This document shows, one piece after another, positions 14,771-26,977 of a stretch of DNA of 64,000 nt. The position numbers and the translations under genes were made by a program. The DNA comes from Laetiporus sulphureus 93-53. Lineage: Eukaryota; Basidiomycota; Agaricomycetes; Polyporales; Laetiporaceae. How positions within the stretch are numbered: the stretch's first letter is position 1; each line of letters opens with the position of its first letter. Below the pieces are notes generated by a model that worked only from the letters and a program-made list of their open reading frames with translations, had not been told where the DNA came from and did no database searches. The stretch lies in the NCBI RefSeq assembly GCF_001632365.1, contig NW_024468558.1, positions 164,595 to 228,594 on the forward strand. The letters are read 5' to 3'.

Positions 14771-15764
14771 ACTATGTCAGCTGCAGACAAGCTATATCAC
14801 CGCGATTGAAAGAGTGACAAAAAGAAAGTCGCCAGTCAGATCAACTCCATCAATAGCAGTTCCTTGTGACAATAGCGAGCCAGTCATGATAATCGGGAAA
14901 GGCTGAAGATGGTACATGCGTTTATCCATGTGCACAATGCGTGCACATGAAGATGTGGCCTGTGAGAGTGGCTGTCCACATGTGACAGTGACTAACCGCC
15001 ACAAGCGAGACTAGTAACAGAACCTGCTGTCAAGACTCAAGAAAAACCAGCGCATGATGATCATAGACAGTTGGCTCGGTCCATCGAGAAAGCTGACGAA
15101 CGCACCGTAGTTTGATCATCATAGCAGTGCATGTCGCATGAATAGGCAGTTTGAAGCATCGAGATCTTGCAGCTGACTTCATCTCAGATGTACCGTCAAA
15201 AGTTAGGACATTCCCTTCATGTCCAGGCATCAGCTGACAAAACTTGCGTTCCACGAAGGTGCAGTCCAAGGCAGAAATAGTATCTCGGGGCGTCTTCTAA
15301 TACGTTCGACCTGACAAGGTGAAGGCGCGCGTCAGCCGCAGACATCACTCCATCCGGATTTATTTGATGTTCAGCATTTGAATAACGCTGTCGTTGATGC
15401 GTCATTTTGCTGTATGACGACAAGAGCTGTATGTGGCTGTCCACATCGGTTCGAGCGACGGAGACATGCTACTCCCATGCTTCCCCACATCCGCCTCCAC
15501 CGCGATCATGCACGTGGAATGACATGTGAATGGCACCGCTGACAGAGCAAGCCTTCGGGCGACCTCACGGGGGGTGGCCCTCGCCGTCTCGAGAGGAAAC
15601 TAGGCCGATCCACGCTCGGTCTTGGGAAATCAGCAGTAGGAAGTCGAGGCAGGCATATGAGATGCCAGCAGAAGACAAGATCTCGAGAATAGGTCGGTCA
15701 TGAAGCAGATCAAGACGTCCGATAAGCGTTGAAGCGCGGTGATAGACCAGACGGAGAATAGCCA
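14771..15764. other. Gene-poor spacer between relic copies
   Basis: Short repeated string GTGGCTGTCCACAT occurs at about 14961 and 15432, and a related GGCCACTGTCCACAT at about 15822, suggesting the duplicated material may extend through this spacer. No gene is supported. Confidence 0.4.
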
Positions 15765-16115
15765 GATCAACAGAAGGCATCGGCATATCCTGCGGTCAGA
15801 GCACGTGCAGTCGTTCTGACGGCCACTGTCCACATAAGACTAAGCTTGTCCAGCTCTTGAGTCAGCGGATGTCGGAATTGTGGCATTGCAGGACAGTTGG
15901 CAGTCAAAGGTATTGGAAATTAGTGGATCCTGAGACAGCGACAAAGACGGGATTACTCGAGCAGGATCCCATCCCGTTCCACAGTGCCCGCCGCGAGAGT
16001 CGGCTACAGTCATCCTGACTGCGGATTGCGAGACGGAATTGCATATGCCTTCATATAAGCCGACGGGCGTGAGATGCGTGCACATAAAAGCCCCAAAACC
16101 CCCAGGGCTCCAAGC
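15765..16115 (-). pseudogene. Relic segment, copy B of a diverged duplication
   Basis: Partner of the 14360-14770 segment in the same orientation. Downstream of the shared GGATATGCCGATGCCTTC the minus frame continues VDLAILRLVYHRASTLIGRL and HDRPILEILSSAG, again LRR-like. The frame is open only piecewise, so this is a remnant. Confidence 0.4.
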
Positions 16116-18363
16116 TGGAATTTGAAGACGTTATGTGTGCCTCGGATGTGCGATTTGTACGCATATATGCTCCAGGAACAGATCTGTGAGGCCCTGGATA
16201 TCAGCGACCATCAAGGACTTGTTGCCACATCCAACGCAAACGAATAGCCGAAACGTGAAACGGCTCGCACAGTGCAACCAGGGGCGTAGGCTTCCCTATA
16301 TGGGGCCGATGCGCCACCATCACCGCTGCGGCGGCGGGCACATCCAATAACGCCGCCATAGAGATGTCAAAAAAAGCGCATATATCCAGATTACGCGCAC
16401 TGATAGTCGGTGTTGATACGTACTAGGTCTAATGATAGCCCGACAACACCGATGTCTGTCAAGACGAGGGGTTCAAGTCAGTACTGCTGTACAGATGTGC
16501 GGCCGCTCGTCGTAATATGCATCCTGGTAGTCGCTGGAGGTGTCGATTGATATTACCCCTCCGGGCGTTTTGGACATATATTCCGATCAGAAATACGAGA
16601 ACTCACCATCTCCAATGGCTGAGGATCAAAAAGAAGGGTAAAGGCTCAGTTCGCCCTACATCTCGTTAGTGAGACATGCTCCGTTCCCTATGAATGCGGG
16701 AATTGATCAGCATTATCCATCAGAAATTTGCGAGACAAGAAGTTGTGGTCAATCTGCACTAATACGTAGACACCGTCAACATCCCATGATAAATAACATT
16801 ATCTTGACATTGACCCGTCTCCCGCCGCATGCACGATACTTGCCATTGCTGCGCGTCCCTCGCTAAGCGGCGGCGGTAGAGCGTACGAATGCACGGATGA
16901 ACAAAATTAACGCACTGCAAAGCATTACGACACGATGCAGATAGATAATCGACAAGCGTCACCAATCACCCATCCAAACTGGAATAGAACCATGATCTGC
17001 AGGGGCTCGCACTCGCACTCCCACACAAAATTTGCTGCAGCCGGTGCCTCACTCACAGGCTCAGCGATGCCAAATGCGCTCTATCTGCCCACCAGCCTCC
17101 AGGGCGGCCCACCGCTTCGGAACTTCGCCATTTTGTCAATGATGCATGAGATTCTTCGGCCAGGCCAAGCCTTCGTCTTCCTCTTCGTCTTCGCATTCCC
17201 CGCCAGGACCACAATCACGTCCACACATCGCCCAGCGCCGAACCACGCGTTACTCACCACCCTGACACCCACCCACCCGCTTCCTTCTCCCATCCCTACC
17301 GGCTCCCGCGCTTCCCCACCAATCTGCGCTCGGTCCCGGCACCTATCCAGAAGCAGAAGAAATCAACATCTCTGCACGTCCAGCGACTAACAACGACACG
17401 CATGGCCGGGCTCACCGAGCATCTTCTGATATTCGCGAACGCATCTCCGCGCGTCCGTCATCCTTCTGGCCGGGCGGCCCCTTGGGCCTTCCCCCATCTC
17501 TGATGTGCCCCTGCCGAATCTCCGGCCCCAGCTCAGACAGCCCTTCTGACGTGTAAGCGGAGTCCTAGGTCGTACGGCGACGCATGAGGCCCGGAATCGA
17601 TCCAACAGCACTAACGCAAAAGCGGAGTTCTAGGTGATAGATAACGAATCCTTTCCTGTGAATTTGGCATGACGCGAGCGATGTGGCTGCCTGCAGGGAG
17701 GGCCTCAATCTCGAGTTGCTGCATGGAATGCAGCGGTACCTCGTCTCTGGGCTCCGAGTCGTAGATCCATAGCATCCAAATGCAATCAGCGGCGACGAGC
17801 AGCTGTACTAAAATAACCACTACAGCGAGCCTCTGTCCAGCAAAGACGCACAACGCACAGCCCAGACGGGTACAAAGGAATGACGGTACACGCTATAGCT
17901 AGCCGGATGAGGGCGCGTGAATTAACAACTGAGTGACAAAGTCAACACCAGAACCAATCCAGCGACGACCGACGACGGCGTGTGGACCGAGTCGCAACGA
18001 TCCGAGCGCAGCACGCAGCTCACCAGCTAGCGATAACGAGTGTGCAATACACGAACGACTGGACGGGCCGGCAGTCAGCGCTCAGCGACGGTAATGATGG
18101 TACACTTGGGAGGTATCATGACGGAGCGGGGACACAAGCAAGCAACAACACGCAGACCGGATGAGAAACAGAACAAGTAGGGGGGTGTAAGCTAATAACC
18201 TCAGACATACAACGCGAACGAACGGCACGCGAGCGACGGGCGGGCGTATAAATATGCGGTCCAAGAGACGATGAGTGGTGGCCGATTACGAGCGGGAAGA
18301 CGAAGCAGCCAGAGTGGGAAGAACAGCGGGAGGAGGGTCCGGCGCAGAGAGCGGTGAATGCGC
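16116..18363. other. Gene-poor region downstream of the bHLH gene
   Basis: 2.2 kb with no supported gene. It includes C-rich tracts around 17200-17350 whose long frames are compositional. Part may be the 3' UTR of the bHLH gene. Confidence 0.45.
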
Positions 18364-19827
18364 TCACAGCATCATAGATGCATATCCGTGGCCATTCCCA
18401 CCGCCAACGCTGATCGGCGCGTTTTTCATCATCCCCACGCCCATTCCCATCCCACCGAGACCCATCCCCATGCCCTCACCAAACCCAGCCCCTCCAGTGC
18501 CCATCCGCCGCGGCACCGCGCCCGGCATATCGTAGCTGCCCGCACCCGGCGAGCCGAATCCACTCTGTGTGCTGCCCATGCTCCCGCTGCGCTCCCGCCG
18601 CATGCTCGGCGCGGAGCCTTGAGAGGACGCGTCGTCCCCGTCCGCTGCGCCGCCGTACGCACGACCCATGCTGCGCTGCTGCTGCATCATCGCCTGCTGC
18701 CGCTGCATGCCCATGTAGTATGCCGCCTGCTGCGCGTTGCCCTGCGACGGCGGCGACGTGAACGGCTGCTGGCCCGGCCCGGAGAGCGACGCATAGTGCC
18801 AGTTGATCTTATCTTCGCCCGCGTTGCCGATGCCGTGATTGCCAAAGAACTGACCTGCGAACTGGCCCGCGCCCAGCGGTCCGTGATGCGGCTCGTACAT
18901 GGACACCATCGCAGGGTTTTCGAACGACACTCCGGTTGGACTCGAGACGATCATGGGCGTGCCGTTGCCAGGCGCGCCGGAGCGTGACAGCATAGTCTGC
19001 AACCGCAGGTCGCTCGTCGGCGTACCGTGAGAGAAGGATCCGACATCTGGGCTGTTCTTGAGGAGTGGGACAGCGGCGGTGTGAGCCATGGGGCCGCGCA
19101 TCTCCTGGTCGATGTCGTCAGCGATGTTGCCACGGGTAGCACCGTTGCTGTGTCCGTTGCCAACGAACTCGTCATCACCGTATTCGTCGCCATCTTCCTC
19201 TTCAACCGGCACAGCGCTCAGCAGCTCCACCTCCCCACTCATGATCATTTGGAAGGCCTCACCACGCACAGGCTCTTCAACGCGTGGGAGACCCGAACGA
19301 TCGCGCCATTCGTTGAGCTCGCGGCGGAGTGCATCGGCCTCGAGCTTGATAAGACGCAGCTCACGTGCCGCGAGCATGCGGTGACGACGGGAAGCGTGTA
19401 TATGCGCAATGGACGAGTTGACAATGGACGACTTTGAGGGACGACGAATCTGCGAAAGGTTGGGCAAAAGAGCGGCGAGATCCTGTGTCCAACATGAGTT
19501 CACAGTCAGACTGTGCGAGTCACTTAAACATACCAAGAAGCGACCGTTCAACGTCTCTCGGCGCTGTCTCTCTACGGCGTTGTGGGTGGCCCTGCGTTCG
19601 GCGGTATTGGCGCGCCTGCTTGCCTTGCGCTTGTTCGGGGCACCGTTTGCCGGGCCGTTATTCGCTGCTGGAGGAGGAGAGGCAGAAGAGCCTTCAGCAG
19701 GCGGGGGAAGAGACAAAGTGGTTGGGTTCGAAGGAGAGGCAGGGGTACGAGGACCATTGGAACCATCCGTCGAGGTGGGAGAGGCGGCTCCGGTAGGGGA
19801 AGAAGGGATGGTAATCGGAAGAGCCAT
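18364..19827 (-). CDS. Basic helix-loop-helix transcription factor
   Basis: Two exons, 19534-19827 and 18364-19482, with a 51-nt intron (19483-19533; donor GTATGT, acceptor ACACAG), give about 470 residues. The N-terminus is Ser/Pro/Thr-rich. The bHLH follows: basic region KASRRANTAERRATHNAVER, then QRRETLNGRFL (helix 1), DLAALLPNLSQIRRPSKSSI (loop and helix 2 start) and VNSSIAHIHASRRH. The His-Glu-Arg spacing (H..VERQRR) fits E-box binding, a nuclear DNA-binding dimer. A leucine-spaced helix (RLIKLEADALRREL) could extend dimerisation. The C-terminus is Gly/Met/Gln-rich and disordered. The intron is a multiple of three and free of stops, so retention keeps the frame. The targets are unknown. 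Confidence 0.9.
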   Translation of the reverse strand: MALPITIPSSPTGAASPTSTDGSNGPRTPASPSNPTTLSLPPPAEGSSASPPPAANNGPANGAPNKRKASRRANTAERRATHNAVERQRRETLNGRFLVCLSDSHSLTVNSCWTQDLAALLPNLSQIRRPSKSSIVNSSIAHIHASRRHRMLAARELRLIKLEADALRRELNEWRDRSGLPRVEEPVRGEAFQMIMSGEVELLSAVPVEEEDGDEYGDDEFVGNGHSNGATRGNIADDIDQEMRGPMAHTAAVPLLKNSPDVGSFSHGTPTSDLRLQTMLSRSGAPGNGTPMIVSSPTGVSFENPAMVSMYEPHHGPLGAGQFAGQFFGNHGIGNAGEDKINWHYASLSGPGQQPFTSPPSQGNAQQAAYYMGMQRQQAMMQQQRSMGRAYGGAADGDDASSQGSAPSMRRERSGSMGSTQSGFGSPGAGSYDMPGAVPRRMGTGGAGFGEGMGMGLGGMGMGVGMMKNAPISVGGGNGHGYASMML

Positions 19828-20533
19828 TGCGATGTAGTCGTGTTATATGATTGTATTTACAGGATATGCTGAGGACGGAGGGCTGTCTGAGCCGTGGTAG
19901 CAAGATATGCAGATAGTTCTAGAGGCGAGAACTCCAGTGACAAAACAGCCAGGTTCAGAGCGTTGCTTTTCGGAGAGGTCGTGAGGATGGTGGATTTGAG
20001 GACAGACAGGCGGAAACGCGATTGCTCAGCGGAATCCGGTGTGACGAGGAGGGGAGCGGGACTGTCGCTGGTTATGCGGAGCAGGGTTCTTGGTAGCTGT
20101 CGCGAGCGGGGCTCAGCGTACGATGCTGCTTGCTAGAGGCGTCGGTTGTGCAGAAACACTTGCAGGAGAATGGGCGGATGTGAGAAGCCGGCAAGGGTCG
20201 CGAGATCTAGCGGAAAAGGGCAGACGAGCGATGGATCAGCATAGAGAGCGGGCAAAACGACGCTGCAAACATGGACGCACTCCAGGCGGTATCCTTGTTA
20301 CGGCAGGGCAGGGCGGGAGGAAGGATGCAAGGGGGGCGAGTGGGCGGGACGGCCTCAGGCGAGAACCATATACGACGGGGATGAGAAGGGAAGACGTTCC
20401 GCCGCGTCTACTGTCTCGAATGCATATATCTGCGCTCGGCATGTTCCGGTCATGACTGCCTTTCTTGGACCATCAATTCCCGCTCATTTCTGTCGCGAGT
20501 CCCCGGCTCCAATGCCCCATCATCCCCTCCGAC
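19828..20533. promoter_or_regulatory. Upstream region of the bHLH gene
   Basis: Probable promoter and 5' UTR of the bHLH gene, purine-rich on the + strand. No individual site can be supported. Confidence 0.35.
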
Positions 20534-20821
20534 TCAAGCTCCGTTTGCCCCTCCCCCGCCAAGTACTGTCTCCGCCGCAACATTCTCTCCCTGAAATGCA
20601 GCATGTCGCCGGACGATCTCTATAGCGTCGTCCGGAGCTATTGAGGCGGGCGTGCTATCGCGACGATAAATCATCGCCGCCGTCGAGGCAGGTCTGCTAC
20701 CGACCGAGTCTCCCCCGAACACCGCTCTCGCATAACCTCCGTCACCATCACTTAGCTCGTAATACTGCTCGTTTTGGCGAGACCGTTCAGCCCGGATCGC
20801 ATTTCCCCTTTTCGCAGCCAT
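20534..20821 (-). CDS. Possible small protein, 95 residues
   Basis: One uninterrupted frame begins MAAKRGNAIRAERSRQNEQY, continues with an acidic YELSDGDGGY piece and DSTPASIAPDDAIEIVRRHA, and ends in a glycine run. Composition is more protein-like than the shadows around it, but I recognise no domain. It could be a real small gene, an upstream ORF, or chance. Confidence 0.25.
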   Translation of the reverse strand: MAAKRGNAIRAERSRQNEQYYELSDGDGGYARAVFGGDSVGSRPASTAAMIYRRDSTPASIAPDDAIEIVRRHAAFQGENVAAETVLGGGGANGA

Positions 20822-23800
20822 GACGTGCTACAGCGGTTTCCTCTCACTTGCGCCTGCTATCTCATGTATCGGACATATCGCAATCTGGACGGATCTCGCT
20901 GTGCTTGACGTGCATTGTCAGAACTACGCTTATGTATTGCTACTAGGTTCACTTGCGTCTATAGATAACCCTCTATCTCCCGCTGACCCAGGCCGCAGCC
21001 GTATCCTACAGACGTGATAGTAAGCGTGAGGCTACCGGCCTCCGAGCGAGTGTGATGGCTCGCCAATCACCAGAGCAATATCACCCTTCCCGCCGCCTGA
21101 GATGGTCCCAGCGTGATCGCGCCTAGCATCCACCTCCGCGGCAACGATGGGATCCACACTGATCCTAAGCCTGAGGCTGATCGTCCTGGCCAGCCGATGC
21201 AGGGAATCTCCCTCCAGTCCAGTACAGATTCGCACCTTGCCTCTCATACAGCGGGGCCACGAGTTCATTCTTCCTGTGCTTCTCTGCGCCCATTTTGATA
21301 TTCACCCCGTTTTTGCTGATCTGCGCCAGGCATAGCTCGCAGGCGCACCCCCACCGGTATGGCCTAGCCCGCCTTCTCCGGTGAGATCAACACAAACCAC
21401 TCTTCCCAGTCTGATCCCCGCCACGCCTCAGCGCCGTCCTGCTCGTCCTGTCCAGCGTCCTGATCATCGCCGAGCGCATCTGACACCGGCTGCCGCCTTC
21501 CCACCCCACCACCCGCGATTCACGTGCCAAGCCTGGTCTGCCCACTCACCTAATCCTGTGCACTCTTCTCAGAGCCTGCACCCGACCCGCCCCGTAAGGG
21601 ATGGAAAATCACGAAAGCCTCCTGCAAATTCGTTACTATGCGTTGCATATTGGCTGCATCATGTCCACCCTCGTTCCATCCTGTAAAGCTCGAGTTCTCG
21701 GAATCAGTTCAGAAACGTACGTCCCTTGTCCTAATGAAACTTCGCTTTCCCCTAAAATCTGATTGCGCCGTCTCCATGGCAGTGAGCGTCCTCAAATAAT
21801 ATGCAGCACAATTAGCGGCGCGCCAACATAATATCACCGGAAGTCATCCTGAGTAGCGACCCCTAAAGAATCCGTCAACCAAGGCGGCCTGCGAAGCTTC
21901 GATTTTGTTTTTCGTGACGGCAAGGCTTCGCTAGCTCGAGAATCCTACTATGATCATACCTGGACCACTCCCCTGACCGGTGACTTGCCCAGCAGGCGCC
22001 CGACATTGCCTCACTCAAGAAGCGCGATTTGGCATAGCCTGCAGGTGCATCGAAAGTTCAGGATCAGGACCCTGCGTACCCGCGTTTAAAGGGTCATGTG
22101 TCTGCTGTTTCGAGCGTGCTTTGTTCTAGTTTCAGGCCAAGCTCGGATGATGCCCGATTTTGGCGACGCTGTCATTACGGTAAGCCTGCTAAACCTCGCT
22201 CTGTGCATGCCTGGTGACAACTCAACGCTAAATTTTGTATAGAGTGGTGGAGTACACAATATAGCAAGCCATGATTGGCTCGTGTGCATGGTACTGCCTT
22301 TACAATTATCGTTCATCATGTGCCTGGCCCATCGGCTTCTACGCGACCCGCTGCCAGTCAGTGTGACAGTGTCTGCAGCTGCCGTCCCTAACCTGACGCC
22401 CCAAAGTACTATTGGGAGCCGTGACCCCGACTCCTGACTGTGTCGTCTCGCCTGCAATGTCATGTCTCCTCGTCTTGGCCTACTGATGCTCACATCCTTG
22501 AATCCTCTCGTGATCAATATTCACCGCTCAGCGCGTAACTTTGCTAGCGCACGCAGAGATGCCTCAAATTGCGATGCACGCCAATCAATCCAGAATTCGA
22601 AATTACCCAGCAGCTTTCCCTCCATTACTCAGACTTGCAGCCGGGATAGGTTGAGTTTGCAAAGATCACTCATCCCGAGGCCGCGTACGCCCCGAGCCGC
22701 CCGCTTCGGATCTCGCACGCTCGAAAATCCCAGCTTCAATCTTCCCAGGCCTCTCATGGCATGCCGAGTCGATTCGGAATTGCGAGGCGCGGGATCCAAT
22801 CCCGATTGCCACCAACACCGACCAATGGTCCTGCAAAGCTAGCCAGCCAGCCTGTCACGCACTCCCGACTTACTCACACGACATCGTTGGGTCATGTGCC
22901 GTTTCATCCTGACGTCTGCTCAAGTGAGACTTTGCGCATTTGTCTCCAGCCCCGGTGGGTGGAGAGTTTCATTTGCTGGCGGTGGGGATGGTTGGTTCCA
23001 GGATCGGGCAGCGCAGTCTATCTGCTGAGTGGGACGTTCGACGCTATTGAGGTGTCTCTTCCCCATGAAGCCGCCCCCCCTTTCCTGCACTCTGGTACCT
23101 TGACATCACTCGTCTGTAGAACTTCCGAAGCCTCATTGCGTCCTCCCCTCAGCTCACCTGCACTGCTCTCTTTCGGCCTCGGGTCCTGTCCGACGACCGC
23201 CCCACTGACCGCATTGCACTCTGGCGTGTGATTCTGCGCCGTCCATTGTTACCGGAAAGGCTCGGGCGCTCACACAAAGCTCAACGTACGGTGGGAGGAT
23301 CGATGATCAGAAAGCCACAGAAGAATTACGGCGCGTTACCGTCGCCATCAGATACGTACACATCGAGCACCGCGTTACTTCAGCAACTCACGTGCCCGAG
23401 CGCTGCGCTGCAAATGGAGCCTGCGCCACTGCCTCACTGCCTCACTGCCCCAATTTATCATGAAGTTTTCCTTGAAGATCTCTACCGCCGCTCAAACGAC
23501 CGCCTTCGCGCCTCCGGATCACCGCCCTATGTTTGTTGCGGGTTCTACATCTCATCGACGGGGAGAATGGAAGTTGTTGTCGCATCAGCACGCTGGGACC
23601 ACTGACAGATCATCGCCATCATTCAATATTCGACAAATATTGATCCCGCTGATTGAGTGCTACGCGGACTCACAACAGACTCAAACTTTGGTCCGCCACC
23701 CAACATGCCCTTGCCAACCCGCGAGCGGGATCAGCACGAGTTCTCACGCCGGTATACTTCCACAATCGCGTCAGCAGAAGTGGGCAGTGTGCGGTGTTAT

Positions 23801-26405
23801 TCTCGGAGTGCGGGATGTGATTGTGATTGTGATCACGGAGTTCTGCTATGACGGCCGTACGTGCTCTCATTGGTCGGACTCCGTGTTGTTCCGCTGGGCG
23901 CTCGGTTGGGCCGATTTTTGCGAACGACGTGGAATGTCTATCAAGGTGGCTGTGACACCTTCAGTCTTTCATCAGCAACGTCAGTCTTGCTTGGTGGGGA
24001 CGCGGACGACTCGACGCTGGTTCGGCAGGGCAGGTCGATCGCTGTAAGCGAAACAGACTAATTGCTGTCCGCGATCTCTGCTATCTCGCTTGTCGTACCC
24101 CGACATGTGTTAAAGTCAGGAACAGCACGCTCATGCCCCTAAGCCGTACCACTCGATCCATATCGTCACAGGCCTTCTGGCGTTACATCCATCCGTGGTC
24201 TTTCTGCTCCTCTCCTGCGTCTCGCTACGAGCATCGCACACGCGCTCTCCGGCCTCGTCTCCTGCTCCTGCTTCGGCCTTGCAAATCCCCTCCGAGCCTC
24301 TCGCTGTAACCGTATCACTCAGCTCCACAAAAATGGTTGCACTTGGGTAAGCCAACTCCGCACTTCTCGGTGTGCATCATGTCCCCGATGCACGGCAACG
24401 CTGATGTGTATCGATTAGCCCTCGCTTCTCGATATTCAATTTTCAGGCATCGTCCAGGCCTCTCGGGCCCGCACGCACGGCAACTCCCAGCCTATGATGC
24501 TCCTCCCTACTAGGCCCGTTGCGATGTGCTGTGCGCTCCGAATCTCGACGCGGTCGATCGCTGATATCATAGCGCGTCCGTCAGCCGTGCCTGGCTCGCT
24601 CAGCTGTGCGGTTCGACGATGGGGTGGATGCATATATGTGCTCGTGACGTGACTTCGCCGGGGGTCAGCACGCCATATTTGCTGATTGCTGCTGTGTATT
24701 GTTACATGGCGTTGCGGAGACATGTGTGAATGGAGCGGTGGGTGATTGTTAGAGTCTTTGGGGGAGGGTGTCGTCTTTTGCGTTCAGGCCCGACCTGTCG
24801 CACCGGCGGCAGCATCGTCACTGGTCCCTCTCCCCGCAGAGTTCGCCATCCAGCCTCTCAAAATGTTTGACGATGGTTAGCAGCGGAAAGACCGGCAATG
24901 GTCTTTTGGGCTTGCCTACATCGGTAAGTATCCCTTTCATGATGCACAGCGCAAGTCCGTTCTTATTACTTTGCGTTCAAAGTCGGCCTCCGCGGACCCG
25001 TTCCTTATTCTTCTGCGGTGTGCGTCGGACACCGACGGGCGAGCATCCAGTGTGATCGCTATTTGAGATGTCTCGCAGCTGGTCGCATCCAGTGGATGCG
25101 AATTGCTGCGAAACACCGATCGCGCAATCACTTTATGTCAGTTATTTGAACTTACTGGGAGGATGTGGCCTGCAACCTTTCCTGCTCAACGGTGCAGCTC
25201 AAAGATGATCACCGAGTCAACAACTTCAGTCCTCGTCAATTTTCGGAGAATGCTAATTTGCCTTTCGACGCGGCGATCAAACTCAAGCACAGCTCACGGC
25301 CTTAGCGGGATATGTCGGTATGCCGCTCAACTCTATATCTAAATCTGACGCCTGGCTGATCCTGACCGCAGCACGAACCGCACATATAGGTCCGAGTGGG
25401 TCTTGTGCGGCTTTGGCCGATAGAGGTTTAACCTTCTGTTGGCGCGGGCATTTGGCTGCGCATCGGAAATACTGTATATCAATGAGGCTAGTGTCAGTTA
25501 TCATCCGTGTCTTCTTATGTAACTTGTGCCACTCGCTGGTGTAAGCTCGAGTCTAACGCATATCAAGCCCCTTGAACTGTCTGTAAAACTTTTGCGTCTC
25601 TTCTAAACGTGAACGCTCAAGATGACACTATTCGGAACGGCGCGATATATGCGGCTCTTGAAGCTTGTTTGGAGTAGTGCTGATAAGTTCGTTACGGCCA
25701 ATGGTTGAGCCTTGCACGTCAACATCAGAAAAGACGTGCAGACTGTTTGTTGGAAAATGGTGACATGATAACCTCGGCAGCGCAATCTTGAAGCAATTCA
25801 AATACTCCAGTTGAGAAGCTGAGCCAAATTGACTTGCACAGGCCAATACGTCACTATGATGCTCAGTTTAAGAGCAAATGTATCAATTTGGGATTCTTTT
25901 CATGTTATAGTACACATTGGATACGTTCATGGGTGAAGACTCGACATCGCCGGCTGCTCTGAAAATCCTCCGTACAACTGGATCATGGCCGTAAATAATC
26001 GTTTCCGTGTTCACCATGGTACTGATTTACCACTCGCATAGAGTTGTAAGCATTCAACATTGTAGCAACAAGAGGGAAAATGAACGCTCACTCCGACGGC
26101 AGTGTATGACTCGCGGTTAGAGAAGCTCCACGCAAGACCCGGTTCATGCGAATCCTAGAATGCCGTCAAGCGTCGCTCTCTCACCTGGCCTTCTTCGGCT
26201 CGCGCGTCTCTATTGATGGTCCAGGTACAACATCGTTCTGACCGCTATGATCGTTCGCGACTTGCTCTACGCGAGAACTCTTCAAGCCATCACTCGGTCT
26301 CAGCAGAAGCATAGCACGTCTCCTACTCCCCAAGTATCGAATGTTCACCTCAATGACCCATGACATGGTAGCTTGGTTTCAGCTGTGCTAGGATGGTGAG
26401 AATTG
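20822..26405. other. Long gene-poor region
   Basis: 5.6 kb without a supported gene. The longest + frames (22462-22842, 22761-23231, 23460-24047) are Ser/Pro/Arg/Thr-rich, overlap one another in different frames and show no motifs or splice sites. A short tandem TGCCTCAC repeat lies near 23428-23448. It could be an extended regulatory or non-coding-RNA region. Confidence 0.45.
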
Positions 26406-26977
26406 TCTAGGAAATCCTGGTGCAGCTCCGGTGTTACCCAGCCATCACCTTTTCGTCTCATGGGTGCAAGGAAGTGAGAGGCCGGTTGGGGCCCAAATGA
26501 CTGAGAAGCACAGTACCACAGGTGCGTATTTTTATGATATCCCACCCTTCCGTACTCGCCCGCTGTGTTTCTAGGCACCACCCCGCGACGTGTTTCACCC
26601 GATGAATTGAGTGCTTACACCGAAAGTGCCGTCGGTTGCCACTTCCAACAAATTGTTGGTGGAAGTGGCCGACCGACGGCACTTGTGGCAGAATGCACTC
26701 AATGTGTCGGGAGGAATGAGCGCCAAGTGATGGCGGAAACACATCACATGGCGGTACCTGAAAATGGAGCGGGCAAGTACGAAAAGGTGAAAAAGGTATA
26801 TAAATGCCGCACACCTGTAGTACCATACTCCCCAGTCGTTTGTCGCCTCAACCGGCCTCTTAGATCTTACTGGGCCTTGTACCCACGAGATGGGAGCTCT
26901 TAGATCTTACTCCTCATACCCACGAGGTGGGAAGGTGATAGCTGGCTAACGCCACGACGCACCATGATGTCCTAGAA
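26406..26977. repeat. Large imperfect inverted repeat (foldback), ~570 bp
   Basis: The two halves are near-palindromic about 26652 (CCAACAAATTGTTGG). Matching pairs going outward: AAGTGCCGTCGGT at both sides; GTGTTTC blocks with GGCACCACC / GGTACCGCC; GTAC(C/T)ACAGGTG; GAGGCCGGTTG; CCAGC(C/T)ATCACC; and TCTAGGA at 26406 versus 26977. The right arm is longer because a ~38-bp unit (CTCTTAGATCTTACT...CCCACGAG) is tandemly duplicated at 26858-26932. It may be a foldback element or two copies of an element in head-to-head orientation. A transcript would form a long hairpin. Confidence 0.75.

Noticed and set aside
23460..24047. 195-codon + frame in the gene-poor region
   Set aside because: Overlaps other long frames in the same pyrimidine-rich stretch; its composition reflects base bias and no domain is visible.
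26458..26903. Open frames on both strands across the palindrome
   Set aside because: They are mirror products of the inverted repeat and show no family motif.
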